Positions 7,851 to 16,981 of a stretch of 48,667 nt of DNA are shown piece after piece. The notes below the pieces were generated by a model. The model saw nothing but the letters and a program-made list of their open reading frames with translations, was not told the origin of the DNA and made no database searches. Within the stretch, counting starts at the first letter, position 1. Each line of letters opens with the position of its first letter. The position numbers and the translations under genes were made by a program. Origin of the DNA: Candidatus Didemnitutus sp. (GTDB taxonomy: Bacteria > Verrucomicrobiota > Verrucomicrobiia > Opitutales > Opitutaceae); contig JAMPXH010000017.1 of NCBI GenBank assembly GCA_023701285.1, positions 1 through 48,667 on the forward strand. The letters are read 5' to 3'.

Positions 7851-8420
7851 ATGAGTTCGTCGCAGAAACCGCAGCGCTGGAAAAAACTCGGCGCGCGTCC
7901 GCTCACGCAGACGCGCATCTTCTCGGTGGAGAGCGTGGACTTCCAGCATCCGGCGCACGCGGCGCCGCGGGATTTTTTCCTCATCCACGCGCCCGATTGG
8001 GTGAACGTGATCGCGCTCACACCGCGCCACGAACTCGTGCTCGTGCGCCAGTTCCGCTTCGGCACGAACGATCTCTCGCTCGAGATCCCCGGCGGCGTGA
8101 TGGAGGCCGGCGAGGATCCGGTGACGACCGCGCAGCGCGAGTTGCAGGAGGAGACCGGTTTCGTCGGCACGTCCGCGCGACTGCTCGGCTCCGTGCATCC
8201 GAATCCCGCGATCCAGACCAACCGCTGCCATCTCGTGCTCGTCGCGGAGGCGGAGCGCCGCGCCGAGCTGGCGTGGGACCCCAACGAGGAATTCGAGATC
8301 CTCACGCTGCCGGTGGAGGACGTCTATCAGCGCGCCTACCGCGGCGAGATCACGCACGCGCTCGTGCTCGACGCGTTGCTGCTCTTCCGTCCGGTGTGGG
8401 AGCGGCTGCGCGCGCCGTGA
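7851..8420 (+). CDS. Nudix hydrolase, ADP-ribose pyrophosphatase-like
   Basis: A 189-residue Nudix protein. The Nudix box starts at about residue 81: GGVMEAGEDPVTTAQREL, then QEETGF, matching G-x5-E-x7-RE-x2-EE-xG with the metal-binding glutamates in place. The region before it (NVIALTPRHELVLVRQFR) is typical of the ADP-ribose pyrophosphatase subgroup, which hydrolyses ADP-ribose or other nucleoside diphosphate derivatives to monophosphates. The true substrate cannot be read from sequence. I chose the ATG at 7851 over an upstream in-frame start at 7815 because the extra residues look non-homologous. It lies alone between noncoding repeats. Confidence 0.85.
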   Translation: MSSSQKPQRWKKLGARPLTQTRIFSVESVDFQHPAHAAPRDFFLIHAPDWVNVIALTPRHELVLVRQFRFGTNDLSLEIPGGVMEAGEDPVTTAQRELQEETGFVGTSARLLGSVHPNPAIQTNRCHLVLVAEAERRAELAWDPNEEFEILTLPVEDVYQRAYRGEITHALVLDALLLFRPVWERLRAP

Positions 8421-8504
8421 GCGCGGGTTCCCTCGCGGCTGCACAATCAACTGACCGACGCGCCCGTGACGCGGGTGGCTTCGTGCCAAGTGCTGCATCC
8501 GCAA

Positions 8505-8538
8505 GGTGGGGGCGGTTGTCCCCAACCGCCCTGGGTTG
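8505..8538 (+). repeat. Dispersed hairpin repeat, copy 2
   Basis: The copy begins GGTGGGGGCGGTTGTCCCC and ends AACCGCCCTGGGTT. The stem GGCGGTT/AACCGCC is perfect and the loop is GTCCCC. Compare 6451-6484 (minus strand) and 13808-13840. Confidence 0.8.
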
Positions 8539-8610
8539 GAAGTGTCGTGATCAATCCGCCGCCGCGCCCGTGACGCGCGCGGCGTATGCCCGGCCGGTCA
8601 TTTGACATTG

Positions 8611-9930
8611 ATGGCGGCGCCCATTTACTCGGCTGACCCGATGGAAAGCGCCGTCTCCACGCCCGCGTTCGCCAACTCGGCCGACACGCTCGGCGCCGAG
8701 GTGGGCGACTGCCTGCCCGCTCCGCTCGAACAGGAAGTCCGTGCCATCTACGCGCGCAGCCCGCTCTACCCGCAGCGTTTCCCGCTGCATCACGAGCCGT
8801 TGCGCTGGTCGTGTTACCGCGAGATCCCGGTGCTGACGAAGCAGGAGATCGTGCAGCGCGGGCACACGGCGTTCTTCGCCGATTACCGCGAGATCGAGCG
8901 CGGCTTCGCGCAGAAGAAATACGAATACGAACACACCTCCGGCACCACGAGCGGGCCGATGACGGTCGTGATGGAGGACGGTTGGTGGAACGCGCAGACG
9001 CGCCGTGCCTACCTCGCGCATCCGGTGTTGGCGCAGTATGCGGACCGCCCGTATCGCAAATGCGTCCTCGCGCCGGTGGGCTGCTCGAGCAACCTCTGTC
9101 CCTACGAGGACCATCCGTTCCCGCACCGCTATTTCGACGGCACGGTCTATCTCAATCTCTCGAGCGATCCGTTCGCGTTTCCCGAGGGCGAGTGGGAGCG
9201 CATCGCGCGCGAGTTGCAGGCCGTGCAGCCCGAGGTGATCGAGGGCGAGCCGGTGTATCTCTCGCTGCTGGCGCGCGCGCTGCAGAAGCGGCACGTGCGG
9301 GTGCCGAGCGTGCGCACCGTCATCCTCACCTACGGCAAAGCCTCGCTCCAGCACAGCCGCCGCATCGCGGAGGCGTTCCCCGGCGCAGCGCAGGTCGATC
9401 TCTACGGCTCGACCGAGGCGGGTTATCTTTTCGTGGGCGATGCGTTCCGCGACAACCTGCGGGTGGTCGAGGCGAACTGCTTCATCGAACTCATCCCGTG
9501 GCCTTCGACCCGCTCAGGCCAGGGTGGCTTGCGCGATGCGTTTCAGATCCTCGTCACGACGCGCGACCGCGTGGCGATGCCGCTGTTGCGTTATCACACG
9601 GGCGACATCGTGCGGCGCACGCCGACAGGCTACCGGATCCTCGGCCGCGAAAAGGATCTGCACCCGCGCGCGGACGGCACGGTGATTTCGGCCTTCGAGG
9701 TCGACCAGGCGATCCCGGCGGACTTCGCGTGCTGGCATTGGAGCCTCGTGCAGGTCTCGGAGCAGCGGTGGGAGTTCCAATACGTCGCCGACGGGACCGC
9801 GCCGGAGAGCGTGGCCGCGGCGCTGGCCGAGGTGCTGGGCGACGGGGCGCGCGTGACGCTGTTCCGCCGCAAGTTCATCCAGCCCGCCGCGAGCGGGAAG
9901 TTCGCCTTGCTCAAGCCGCTGGCGAAGTGA
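8611..9930 (+). CDS. PaaK-like adenylate-forming enzyme
   Basis: A protein of about 439 residues in the acyl-CoA synthetase/phenylacetate-CoA ligase fold. Visible core motifs are the P-loop HTSGTTSGPM, the adenine-binding LYGSTEAG, RYHTGD with its ATP-ribose Asp, GREKD, and a C-terminal Lys in ASGKFALLKP. Such enzymes activate a carboxylic acid as acyl-AMP, often passing it to CoA; the substrate is unknown. There is no neighbouring pathway gene. The frame opens with a TTG at 8602, an ATG at 8611 and another ATG at 8641; 8611 is my choice but 8641 is nearly as likely. A stretch encoding WPSTRSGQGGLRDAF (about 9500-9540) sits in frame and looks like a captured dispersed-repeat fragment. Confidence 0.82.
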   Translation: MAAPIYSADPMESAVSTPAFANSADTLGAEVGDCLPAPLEQEVRAIYARSPLYPQRFPLHHEPLRWSCYREIPVLTKQEIVQRGHTAFFADYREIERGFAQKKYEYEHTSGTTSGPMTVVMEDGWWNAQTRRAYLAHPVLAQYADRPYRKCVLAPVGCSSNLCPYEDHPFPHRYFDGTVYLNLSSDPFAFPEGEWERIARELQAVQPEVIEGEPVYLSLLARALQKRHVRVPSVRTVILTYGKASLQHSRRIAEAFPGAAQVDLYGSTEAGYLFVGDAFRDNLRVVEANCFIELIPWPSTRSGQGGLRDAFQILVTTRDRVAMPLLRYHTGDIVRRTPTGYRILGREKDLHPRADGTVISAFEVDQAIPADFACWHWSLVQVSEQRWEFQYVADGTAPESVAAALAEVLGDGARVTLFRRKFIQPAASGKFALLKPLAK

Positions 9931-10184
9931 CGCGGCGCGCGGGCGCTCAGGCTGCGGACAAAGGGCAGGGCGGGGACGAGTTTGGCTGGCCGGCGATGGC
10001 CAATCGCAGCGGCCGCACACGGAATCCGGGGGCGCTTCTTGCCGGGGTTAGGGAGCCTAATAAGCGGATGCAGCCTGCGAGCTGCCGGGCGGCAGCCTTT
10101 ACAATCCGGGGCCGACCGCCTTGGTTTTTGGCCTGCCGGTGGTCATCCACCCCTCCCGCACCGGCAACCTTCCCTACACTCGCG
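9931..10184. other. Noncoding gap upstream of sdhC
   Basis: This 254-nt stretch should hold the sdh promoter, but I see no clear -35/-10 pair. It contains an imperfect GC-rich inverted repeat around 10078-10096 (GAGCTGCCGGGCGGCAGC). No gene is visible. Confidence 0.4.
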
Positions 10185-10895
10185 ATGAACCTCCTTGGCT
10201 CGCTCTTCACCTCGTCCATTGGCAGGAAGTTCCTGATGGCGCTGACCGGCTTGGTGCTGTTCGGCTTCGTCACCGGCCACTTGGTCGGCAACCTGCAGAT
10301 CTTCCTCCCGCCGGAAAAGATCAACCATTACGGGCTCCTGCTGGAGTCGCTCGGCGGCGGCCTGTGGGCCATCCGGCTGTTCCTGCTGGCTTGCGTGGCG
10401 ATCCACGTCTGGCTGGCCATCCAGCTGACGCTGGAGAATCGCGCCGCCCGCCCCGAAAGCTACCTCGGCGAAAAGACCAACCGCGCCACGCTCGCCTCGC
10501 GCGTCATGGCCCGCACCGGCCTGATCGTGCTGGCCTTCCTCATCTATCACCTCGCGCATTTCACCGTGCGCGCCGGTAACCCGGAGTGGAGCGAGCACAC
10601 CTACCGGCTCGCGGACGGCACGATGGTGCGCGACGTCTACAAGATGGTCGTCGAGGGCTTCAGTAACGGCTGGGTTTCCCTCTTCTACATCGTCTCCGTC
10701 GGCCTGCTGAGCTTTCACCTCGTCCACGGCATCGTCTCGATGTTCCAGTCGCTCGGCCTGAAGAACGAGACTTGGACCCGCAATCTGGAGATCTTCGCCA
10801 AGATCTACTGCGTCAGCTACTTCGTCCTCAACGCCCTCATCCCGCTCTCGATCCTCGGCTACGTGCCGGTGCTCAGCGGCCTCATCCAGCGCTAA
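10185..10895 (+). CDS. sdhC: Succinate dehydrogenase cytochrome b subunit
   Basis: A 236-residue integral membrane protein with five predicted helices, the size and topology of the single-subunit b558-type anchor found with Bacillus-like and Bacteroidetes-like succinate dehydrogenases or fumarate reductases. Several helices carry His residues suited to haem ligation (TGHLVGN, AIHVW, YHLAHF, SFHLVHG). It anchors SdhAB to the inner membrane and passes electrons to quinone. It is the first gene of sdhCAB; the ATG at 10185 starts the hydrophobic N-terminus without a Shine-Dalgarno sequence. The gap to sdhA is 12 nt. No separate SdhD exists, as expected for this type. Confidence 0.95.
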   Translation: MNLLGSLFTSSIGRKFLMALTGLVLFGFVTGHLVGNLQIFLPPEKINHYGLLLESLGGGLWAIRLFLLACVAIHVWLAIQLTLENRAARPESYLGEKTNRATLASRVMARTGLIVLAFLIYHLAHFTVRAGNPEWSEHTYRLADGTMVRDVYKMVVEGFSNGWVSLFYIVSVGLLSFHLVHGIVSMFQSLGLKNETWTRNLEIFAKIYCVSYFVLNALIPLSILGYVPVLSGLIQR

Positions 10896-10907
10896 CCCTT
10901 CCCCGTC

Positions 10908-12830
10908 ATGGCCAAACTTGACTCCAAGATTCCCTCCGGCCCGCTGGCCGACAAGTGGCGCAACCACAAGGCTTCGATCAAACTCGTCAACCCCGCCAAC
11001 AAGCGGAAATACGAGGTCATCGTCGTCGGTGCCGGTCTGGCCGGCGCCTCCGCCGCCGCCACGCTCGCCGAGCTCGGCTACAAGGTGAAGTGCTTCGTCT
11101 TCCACGACAGCCCGCGCCGCGCCCACTCCATCGCCGCCCAGGGCGGCATCAACGCCGCCAAGAACTACCAGAACGACGGCGACAGCGTTTACCGCCTCTT
11201 CTACGACACCATCAAGGGCGGCGACTACCGCGCCCGCGAGGCCAACGTCCACCGTCTCGCCGAGGTCTCGGTCAACATCATCGACCAGTGCGCCGCGCAG
11301 GGCGTGCCCTTCGCCCGCGAATACGGCGGCCTCCTCGCCAACCGCTCCTTTGGCGGCGCGCAGGTCTCCCGCACCTTCTACGCCCGCGGCCAGACCGGTC
11401 AGCAGCTCCTCCTTGGCGCCTACAGCGCCCTCTCGAAGATGGTCGGCGCCGGCGCCGTGCAGCTCCACACCAACTCCGAGATGCTCGACCTCGTCGTGGT
11501 CAACGGCCACGCCAAGGGCATCATCGTCCGCGACCTCATCACCGGCGCGATCACCCGCCACAGCGCCGACGCCGTCATCCTCGCCACCGGCGGCTACGGC
11601 AACGTCTTCAATCTCTCCACCTACGCGCGCAACTCGAACGCCACCGCGATCTGGCGCGCCTATAAGCGCGGCGCCTGCTTCGGCAACCCCTGTTACACGC
11701 AGATCCACCCGACCTGCATCCCTGTCTCCGGCGACTACCAGTCGAAGCTCACGCTCATGTCCGAGTCGCTGCGCAACGACGGCCGCATCTGGGTCCCGAA
11801 GAAGAAGGAAGATGCCAAAAAGGATCCGAACACGATCCCGGAGGAGGACCGCGACTACTACCTCGAGCGCATCTACCCGAGCTTCGGCAACCTCGCCCCG
11901 CGCGACGTCTCCTCCCGCGCCGCCATGCGCATGTGCGACGAGGGTCGCGGCGTCGGCGAGTCCGGCCTCGGCGTCTACCTCGACTTCTCCGACGCGATCA
12001 AGCGCCTCGGCGAAGCCGGCGTGCGCGAGCGTTACGGCAACCTCTTCGACATCTACCACGAGATCACCAACGAGAACGCCTACAAGACGCCCATGCGCAT
12101 CTTCCCCGCGGTGCACTACACCATGGGCGGCCTCTGGGTGGACTACAACCTGATGTCCAACATCCCGGGCCTCTTCGTGCTCGGCGAGGCGAACTTCTCC
12201 GACCACGGCGCCAACCGCCTCGGCGCCTCCGCCCTCATGCAGGGCCTCGCGGACGGTTACTTCGTCATTCCCTACACCGTCGGCGATTACCTCGCCGGCC
12301 AGAAGCCCGGCTCGCGCCCGAGCGCCGACAGCGCCGAGTTCAAGCAGGCCGAGGCGAGCGTCACCGCGCTCAACAAGCGCCTCCTCGACAACAACGGCAA
12401 GGAGCCCGTCAGCCACTTCCACCGCCGCCTCGGCAAGATCATGTGGACCGGCTGCGGCATGGCCCGCACCAAGCAAAGCCTCGAAAAGGCGCTCAAGGAA
12501 ATCCCCGCCCTGCGCGAGGAGTTCTGGCAGAACGTCAAGGTCCCCGGCTCCGCCGCCTCGCTCAACCAGTCCCTCGAGATGGCCGGCCGCGTGGCCGACT
12601 TCCTCGAGCTCGGCGAACTCATGTGCCTCGACGCGCTCACCCGCGAGGAGAGCTGCGGCGGCCACTTCCGCGAGGAATACCAGCACCCCGACGGCGAGTG
12701 CCTCCGCGATGACGCCAAGTTCGCCCACGTCGCCGCCTGGGAATACCAGGGCGACGGCAAGGCCCCGCTCCGCAACACCGAGGAGCTCAACTACGAATTC
12801 GTGAAGATGAGCGTCCGTTCCTACAAATAA
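10908..12830 (+). CDS. sdhA: Succinate dehydrogenase/fumarate reductase flavoprotein subunit
   Basis: A 640-residue catalytic subunit. It has an FAD-binding Rossmann motif ([19 protein letters not shown], about residues 40-58) and the [14 protein letters not shown] motif whose His (about residue 73) carries covalent FAD. Also present are the substrate-binding HPTCIP region and the conserved [16 protein letters not shown] segment. It interconverts succinate and fumarate on the cytoplasmic face. The length fits the group with a five-helix single cytochrome b. It lies 12 nt after sdhC and 22 nt before sdhB, so all three should be one transcript. Direction (TCA cycle or fumarate respiration) cannot be told from sequence. 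Confidence 0.97.
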   Translation: MAKLDSKIPSGPLADKWRNHKASIKLVNPANKRKYEVIVVGAGLAGASAAATLAELGYKVKCFVFHDSPRRAHSIAAQGGINAAKNYQNDGDSVYRLFYDTIKGGDYRAREANVHRLAEVSVNIIDQCAAQGVPFAREYGGLLANRSFGGAQVSRTFYARGQTGQQLLLGAYSALSKMVGAGAVQLHTNSEMLDLVVVNGHAKGIIVRDLITGAITRHSADAVILATGGYGNVFNLSTYARNSNATAIWRAYKRGACFGNPCYTQIHPTCIPVSGDYQSKLTLMSESLRNDGRIWVPKKKEDAKKDPNTIPEEDRDYYLERIYPSFGNLAPRDVSSRAAMRMCDEGRGVGESGLGVYLDFSDAIKRLGEAGVRERYGNLFDIYHEITNENAYKTPMRIFPAVHYTMGGLWVDYNLMSNIPGLFVLGEANFSDHGANRLGASALMQGLADGYFVIPYTVGDYLAGQKPGSRPSADSAEFKQAEASVTALNKRLLDNNGKEPVSHFHRRLGKIMWTGCGMARTKQSLEKALKEIPALREEFWQNVKVPGSAASLNQSLEMAGRVADFLELGELMCLDALTREESCGGHFREEYQHPDGECLRDDAKFAHVAAWEYQGDGKAPLRNTEELNYEFVKMSVRSYK

Positions 12831-12852
12831 GCCGCCCCACGAGGACATCCCC

Positions 12853-13668
12853 ATGGTTGCCGAACACTCACCCTCCAAGAAACTCTTCAACGTCACCCTC
12901 CGCGTCTGGCGCCAGCCCGACGCGAAGAGCCCCGGCAAATTCGTCGATTATCCGGCCAAGGACGTGAATCCCGACATGTCGTTCCTCGAGCTGCTCGATG
13001 TCGTGAACGACAACCTCACCCGCCAGGGCGAGGAGCCGATCGCCTTCGCGCACGACTGCCGCGAAGGCATCTGCGGCACCTGCTCGTGCACGATCAACGG
13101 CAAGCCGCACGGTCCCGGCAAAGGCATCGCCACCTGCCAGACCTACATGCGCAGCTTCAAGGACGGCGACCTCATCCTCGTCGAACCCTTCCGCGCGAAG
13201 GCCTTCGTGGTCCAGAAGGACCTGATGACCGACCGCTCCGCCTTCGACCAGATCCAGCAGGCCGGCGGCTTCATCTCCGTCCGCACCGGCGCGGCGCCCG
13301 ACGCCAACTCGATCCCCGTCCCGAAGGAAGACGCCGATCTCGCGATGGATGCCGCGCAATGCATCGGCTGCGGCGCCTGCGTCGCAGCCTGCAAGAACGC
13401 CTCCGCGATGCTCTTCGTCGCCGCCAAGGTCTCGCAGTTCGCGCTCCTCCCGCAGGGCCAGCCCGAGCGCGAGCGTCGCGTGCTCGCGATGGTCGCGAAG
13501 ATGGACGAGCTCGGCTTCGGCAACTGCACCAACCAATACGAGTGCAGCGCCGTGTGCCCGAAGCTCATCTCGCACGACTTCATCGCCCGCCTGAACCGCG
13601 AATACATCCGCGCGGTGGTGAAGACGAAGTTCACGCCCTTCTCCAGCGCCGCCGGCGGCGCTGGCTGA
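12853..13668 (+). CDS. sdhB: Succinate dehydrogenase/fumarate reductase iron-sulfur subunit
   Basis: A 271-residue iron-sulfur subunit. The [2Fe-2S] ligands are in [11 protein letters not shown] plus a Cys in ATCQTYM. The first ferredoxin-like motif is [13 protein letters not shown], and [16 protein letters not shown] supplies the remaining [3Fe-4S]/[4Fe-4S] ligands. It carries electrons from the FAD of SdhA to the haem/quinone site of SdhC. It is the last gene of sdhCAB and is closed by a strong terminator at 13717-13745. Confidence 0.97.
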   Translation: MVAEHSPSKKLFNVTLRVWRQPDAKSPGKFVDYPAKDVNPDMSFLELLDVVNDNLTRQGEEPIAFAHDCREGICGTCSCTINGKPHGPGKGIATCQTYMRSFKDGDLILVEPFRAKAFVVQKDLMTDRSAFDQIQQAGGFISVRTGAAPDANSIPVPKEDADLAMDAAQCIGCGACVAACKNASAMLFVAAKVSQFALLPQGQPERERRVLAMVAKMDELGFGNCTNQYECSAVCPKLISHDFIARLNREYIRAVVKTKFTPFSSAAGGAG

Positions 13669-13716
13669 GCGCCCCTCCGCCCGGCCGCACCGCGGACAGC
13701 CCGAACGATGCTCTCC

Positions 13717-13745
13717 AACGGCGCGGAAAAGTCCGCGCCGTTTTT
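13717..13745 (+). terminator. Rho-independent terminator of sdhCAB
   Basis: AACGGCGCGGA (13717-13727) pairs perfectly with TCCGCGCCGTT (13732-13742) around an AAAG loop, with a T-run through 13745. It lies about 49 nt after the sdhB stop codon. Confidence 0.95.
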
Positions 13746-13807
13746 CATGGCCGCGACGGTCGCGCCGACGCACTCCGGCGCGCGGCACGACCACCGCTGC
13801 TCTTCCC

Positions 13808-13840
13808 GGTGGGGGCGCTTGTCCCAAGCGCCCTGGGTTC
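13808..13840 (+). repeat. Dispersed hairpin repeat, copy 3
   Basis: The copy begins GGTGGGGGCGCTTGTCCC and ends AAGCGCCCTGGGTTC. The stem GGCGCTT/AAGCGCC differs from copy 2 (GGCGGTT/AACCGCC) by a compensating G-C to C-G exchange. Confidence 0.8.
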
Positions 13841-13901
13841 CGGCACACGCGTCCACCCTCACGCAGCTGCGAGCCCCCCGGCGAATCGCCGCTCCTTGAC
13901 G

Positions 13902-13932
13902 ATGCAGACGTTTCATGCAGCTTCGTCTGCAT
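13902..13932 (+). promoter_or_regulatory. Palindromic operator of the vapBC pair
   Basis: ATGCAGACG (13902-13910) and CGTCTGCAT (13924-13932) form a perfect 9-bp inverted repeat with a 13-nt spacer. The right arm overlaps the antitoxin start codon at 13931. A TTGACG (13896-13901) directly upstream may be the -35. The placement fits the known autoregulation of VapBC operons by the antitoxin-toxin complex. Confidence 0.7.
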
Positions 13933-14134
13933 GAGAACCACGCTAAACTTGGATGATCGGTTGATGGAGGAGGCGGCCGACTATGCCGGGCTGAAGGAGA
14001 AGACCGCACTGTTGCACGAGGGACTGCGGGCGTTGATCCAGCGCGAGGCGGCGGCGCGGCTGGCGGCGCTGGGCGGTTCCGACAAGAAGGCAGCCGCGGC
14101 CCCGCGGCGTAAAGCCGGCAGCAAGGCGTCGTGA
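13931..14134 (+). CDS. vapB: VapB-type antitoxin
   Basis: A 67-residue protein starting MRTTLNLDDRLMEEA and continuing with LKEKTALLHEGLRALIQRE. This is the pattern of the VapB antitoxin family (PF09957), whose N-terminal ribbon-helix-helix binds operator DNA. The C-terminal end is rich in Lys, Ala and Arg. That is where such antitoxins normally wrap the toxin, so a basic tail is somewhat unusual. It overlaps the toxin gene by 4 nt (GTGA), which implies translational coupling. The palindrome at 13902-13932 is its likely binding site. Confidence 0.88.
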   Translation: MRTTLNLDDRLMEEAADYAGLKEKTALLHEGLRALIQREAAARLAALGGSDKKAAAAPRRKAGSKAS

Positions 14135-14499
14135 GCGTGCTCGTCGACACCTCTGTCTGGATCGATCACTTCCGGCGCGCGGATGCGCGATTGCAGGCCT
14201 GTTTGGCCGCCGGGGAGGTGTGGACACACACGGTGGTGATCGGCGAGTTGGCGTCCGGGCAGTTGCGGGCACGGACCGAGATTCTGCGGCATCTGCAGAA
14301 ATTGCCGCGGGCGGACGAAATCGATCTGGAGGAAGGGTTGCACCTGATCGACCAGCAGGCGCTGGCTGGGCGCGGGCTGTCTTGGAGCGATGTGCAGTTG
14401 CTGGCTGCGGCCCGCATCGACGGCGTGCGGATCTGGACCCGAGATAAGGCCCTCATCCAGGCGGCGGACGAGTTGGGTCTGCGTTACCCGGACCGCTGA
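14131..14499 (+). CDS. vapC: VapC-type PIN-domain ribonuclease toxin
   Basis: A 122-residue PIN domain. The acidic metal-binding residues are visible: Asp in VLVDTSVWIDH near the N-terminus, Glu in VIGELASGQLR, and Asp residues in SWSDVQLLAAARI and IWTRDKALI. VapC toxins are Mg-dependent ribonucleases that cut tRNA or rRNA and are held inactive by VapB. The target cannot be told from sequence. The start is GTG at 14131, overlapping the antitoxin stop codon; a second GTG at 14137 is possible. All catalytic positions seem intact, so the pair is probably functional. Confidence 0.92.
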   Translation: MSVLVDTSVWIDHFRRADARLQACLAAGEVWTHTVVIGELASGQLRARTEILRHLQKLPRADEIDLEEGLHLIDQQALAGRGLSWSDVQLLAAARIDGVRIWTRDKALIQAADELGLRYPDR

Positions 14500-14617
14500 A
14501 CCGGGCCGGGTCGCGGCGCCCCCCCCCATTACGAGACGAGCTTCGAGACTCTGTGCTCTCCGGGTTCTCTGCGTGAGCAATTGTCCGGTGGTTCGCTCCA
14601 GCACGGTGCCGGATACG

Positions 14618-14648
14618 AAAAAGGCGCCGGCTTGGAAGCGCGGCGCCT
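14618..14648 (-). terminator. Rho-independent terminator of the M3 peptidase gene
   Basis: AGGCGCCG (14622-14629) pairs with CGGCGCCT (14641-14648). On the minus strand the hairpin is followed by a T-run (14618-14622). It lies about 24 nt beyond the stop codon of the gene at 14673-16802. Confidence 0.82.
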
Positions 14649-14672
14649 GATGGAAGAAAAGAGACCGGAGAT

Positions 14673-16802
14673 TTATTCCGCCTTCGGCTTCTCGACGGGG
14701 AAGCCGCGGCGCTCGAGCAGGGACTCGATCTTCGGGTCGCTGCCGCGGAAGACGCGGTAGGCCTCGGCGCGGTCGGAGCTGTTGAGCGGGGCGAGGAGCT
14801 GCTCACGCATCTTCTGCGCCAGATCCGCGTCGAAGACGTTGCCCTTTTCCTCGAAGGCCTTGAAGGCGTCCGAGGCCATCACGTCGGCCCAGAGATACGA
14901 GTAGTAGCCGGCCGAGTAGGCGTCGCTGGAGAACAGGTGGAGGAACTGCGGCAGGCGGTGGCGCATGGCGACCTCCTTCGGCGCGCCGATGCCGGCCATG
15001 AGGTCGCGCTCAAAGGCCTTCGGATCGGTGATGCCCTCGGCGCGGTTGTGGAGGTGCATGTCGACGATCGCGGCCGAGAGGTATTCGGCGGTTGAGTAGC
15101 CTTGATTGAACTTCGCGGCGGCGCGCACCTTGTCGACGAGGGCCTGCGGCATCGCCTCGCCGGTCTGGTAGTGGCGGGCGAAGCGGTCGAGGATCGGGCG
15201 CGTGAGCACCCAGTTCTCGAGCACCTGGCTGGGCAGCTCGACGTAGTCGCCGGGCGTCTCGCTCAGGCCGAGATACTTGGCGTTCGAGAGCAGGAAGTGC
15301 AGCGCGTGGCCGAACTCGTGGAAGAGCGTCGTGGCGTCGTCGAGCGAGATGAGCACGGGCTCGCCGGGCGCGCCCTTGATGAAGTTGTTGTTGTTGGAAA
15401 CGAGCGGTGTGCGGACGGCGTCGACGGCCTCGTGGTAACGGTAGCCGGTCATCCACGCGCCGGAGCGCTTGCCGGTGCGGGCGAAGTTGTCGCCGTAGAA
15501 AAGGCCGACGTGCTTGCCGTCCTTCTCGCGCACTTCCCAGACGCGGACGTCGGGATGGAAGACGGGAACCTTGCCGGTGATTTCCTCGAATTGGAGGCCG
15601 TAGAGCTGGCCGGCGGTGTGGAACGCGGCGGCGATCATGTTGTTCAGCTCGAAGTAGGGTTTCAGCTCGTCCTGGTTCACGGCGTAGCGGGCGGTGCGGA
15701 CCTTCTCGGCGTAGTAGAGATAATCCCAGGGCTCGATCCGGCCGGTGAAGCCTTCCTGCTCGGCGAGCTTCTGCATGTCGGCGACTTCCTCCTGCACGCG
15801 GGCGGTGGTGGCGGCCCAGACCTTGGCCATGAGCTGCTCGGCGGCCTCGGGCGTGCGCGCCATGGTGTCCTCGATGCGCAGGTGGGCGTGCGTGGCGTAG
15901 CCGAGGAGGCGGGCGCGCTCGGCGCGGAGCTTGGTGATCTCGACGATGAGGGCGTTGGTGTCGGTGGGGCCGCCGTTGTCGCCGCGGTTCTTGAAGGAGC
16001 GCCAGACTTTTTCGCGCAGGTCGCGGCGGTCGGAGAAGGTGAGGAACGGATCGACGCTCGAGCGCGTGTTGACCACGGCCCACTGGTCCTTGAGGCCGCG
16101 CTCCTCGGCGGCGGCCTTGAGCGAGGCGATCTGGCCGGTGGAGAGGCCGGCGAGGTCGTCGGCGCCGAGCGCAATCCAGGTTTCCTCATCCTTGAGGACA
16201 CGGGCGCTGAAGTCGGCGAAGAGCGCGGCGAGGCGCTGGTTGATCTCGCCGAGGCGCTGCTTGCCGACGGCGTCGAGCTTGGCGCCGGTGCGCACGAAGT
16301 CGGCGTAGGTGCGTTCGAGGAGGCGCGTGTCGACGGGATCGAGGCCGGCGTCGCCGCGGGTGTTGTAGACGGCGGCGATGCGGGCGAAGAGCTTGGCGTT
16401 GAACTTCACCTCGTCGGCCACGGCGGCGAGCTTGGGCGACCACTCGAGGTCGAGCGCCTGCACCTCGGGCGTGGAGAGGTTGGATTGATAGACGCCGAAC
16501 ATCGCCATGACGCGGCGCAGCGTGTCGCCGGCGCGCTCCATCGCGACGAGGGTGTTGGCGAAGGTGGGCTTCTCGGGGTTGTCGGCGATGGCGGCGATCT
16601 CGCGGCGGTATTCGTCGAAGGCGGCGGTGAACGCGGCGGGGAAGTCGGACGCCTTGACCTGATCCCAGGGCGGCACGCCGCCGTAGGGTCCGGCCCACGG
16701 CGCGGTGAGCGGTGAGGCGGCCGGCGGGGCGGACTGAGCCGCGGGGGCGGCGAAGGAAACGGTGGTGAGGGCGACCATAGACAGGCTGAGCAGGGCTTTC
16801 AT
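14673..16802 (-). CDS. Exported M3-family oligopeptidase (Dcp/OpdA-like)
   Basis: A 709-residue zinc metallopeptidase. After a signal peptide (about 1-20, ending SFAAPA) comes the long helical M3 fold. The zinc motif HEFGH is at about residues 495-499, and the third ligand is expected in the ETPGDYVELPSQ region just downstream. Length and motif fit the peptidyl-dipeptidase/oligopeptidase A group, which cuts short peptides. The signal peptide points to the periplasm, where it would degrade imported or envelope-derived oligopeptides. I chose the ATG at 16802 because it begins the signal sequence; the frame is open 59 codons further upstream, but those residues look non-coding. Two AbgT-family transporters lie in the same strand cluster, so peptide or amino-acid-conjugate use is a possible shared theme. 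Confidence 0.92.
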   Translation of the reverse strand: MKALLSLSMVALTTVSFAAPAAQSAPPAASPLTAPWAGPYGGVPPWDQVKASDFPAAFTAAFDEYRREIAAIADNPEKPTFANTLVAMERAGDTLRRVMAMFGVYQSNLSTPEVQALDLEWSPKLAAVADEVKFNAKLFARIAAVYNTRGDAGLDPVDTRLLERTYADFVRTGAKLDAVGKQRLGEINQRLAALFADFSARVLKDEETWIALGADDLAGLSTGQIASLKAAAEERGLKDQWAVVNTRSSVDPFLTFSDRRDLREKVWRSFKNRGDNGGPTDTNALIVEITKLRAERARLLGYATHAHLRIEDTMARTPEAAEQLMAKVWAATTARVQEEVADMQKLAEQEGFTGRIEPWDYLYYAEKVRTARYAVNQDELKPYFELNNMIAAAFHTAGQLYGLQFEEITGKVPVFHPDVRVWEVREKDGKHVGLFYGDNFARTGKRSGAWMTGYRYHEAVDAVRTPLVSNNNNFIKGAPGEPVLISLDDATTLFHEFGHALHFLLSNAKYLGLSETPGDYVELPSQVLENWVLTRPILDRFARHYQTGEAMPQALVDKVRAAAKFNQGYSTAEYLSAAIVDMHLHNRAEGITDPKAFERDLMAGIGAPKEVAMRHRLPQFLHLFSSDAYSAGYYSYLWADVMASDAFKAFEEKGNVFDADLAQKMREQLLAPLNSSDRAEAYRVFRGSDPKIESLLERRGFPVEKPKAE

Positions 16803-16981
16803 GCTGGAGGAAAAAGGGAATCGGAACACGCCGGAGCGTGAACCTTGCAGACTGGGCAAATACCCGCGTGGTGCAACTCGCAAGGCGGTCGGGAGAAGCG
16901 CGGCGCGGTCGTCGCGCGGCGCCGATTTTTTTCGCCGGGTGCAACTTTCGTCCGGCTGCCGGGTGTTCATGGCATCCACCC

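Noticed and set aside
8602-8630. TTGACA-N17-TTACTC as a promoter of the PaaK-like gene
   Set aside because: The -10 part is a poor match, and the string overlaps a possible start codon region. Not enough to call.
10143-12938. A 931-codon minus-strand frame over the sdh genes
   Set aside because: It is antisense to sdhC and sdhA, which are well supported by cofactor-binding motifs. The antisense protein has no recognisable domain.
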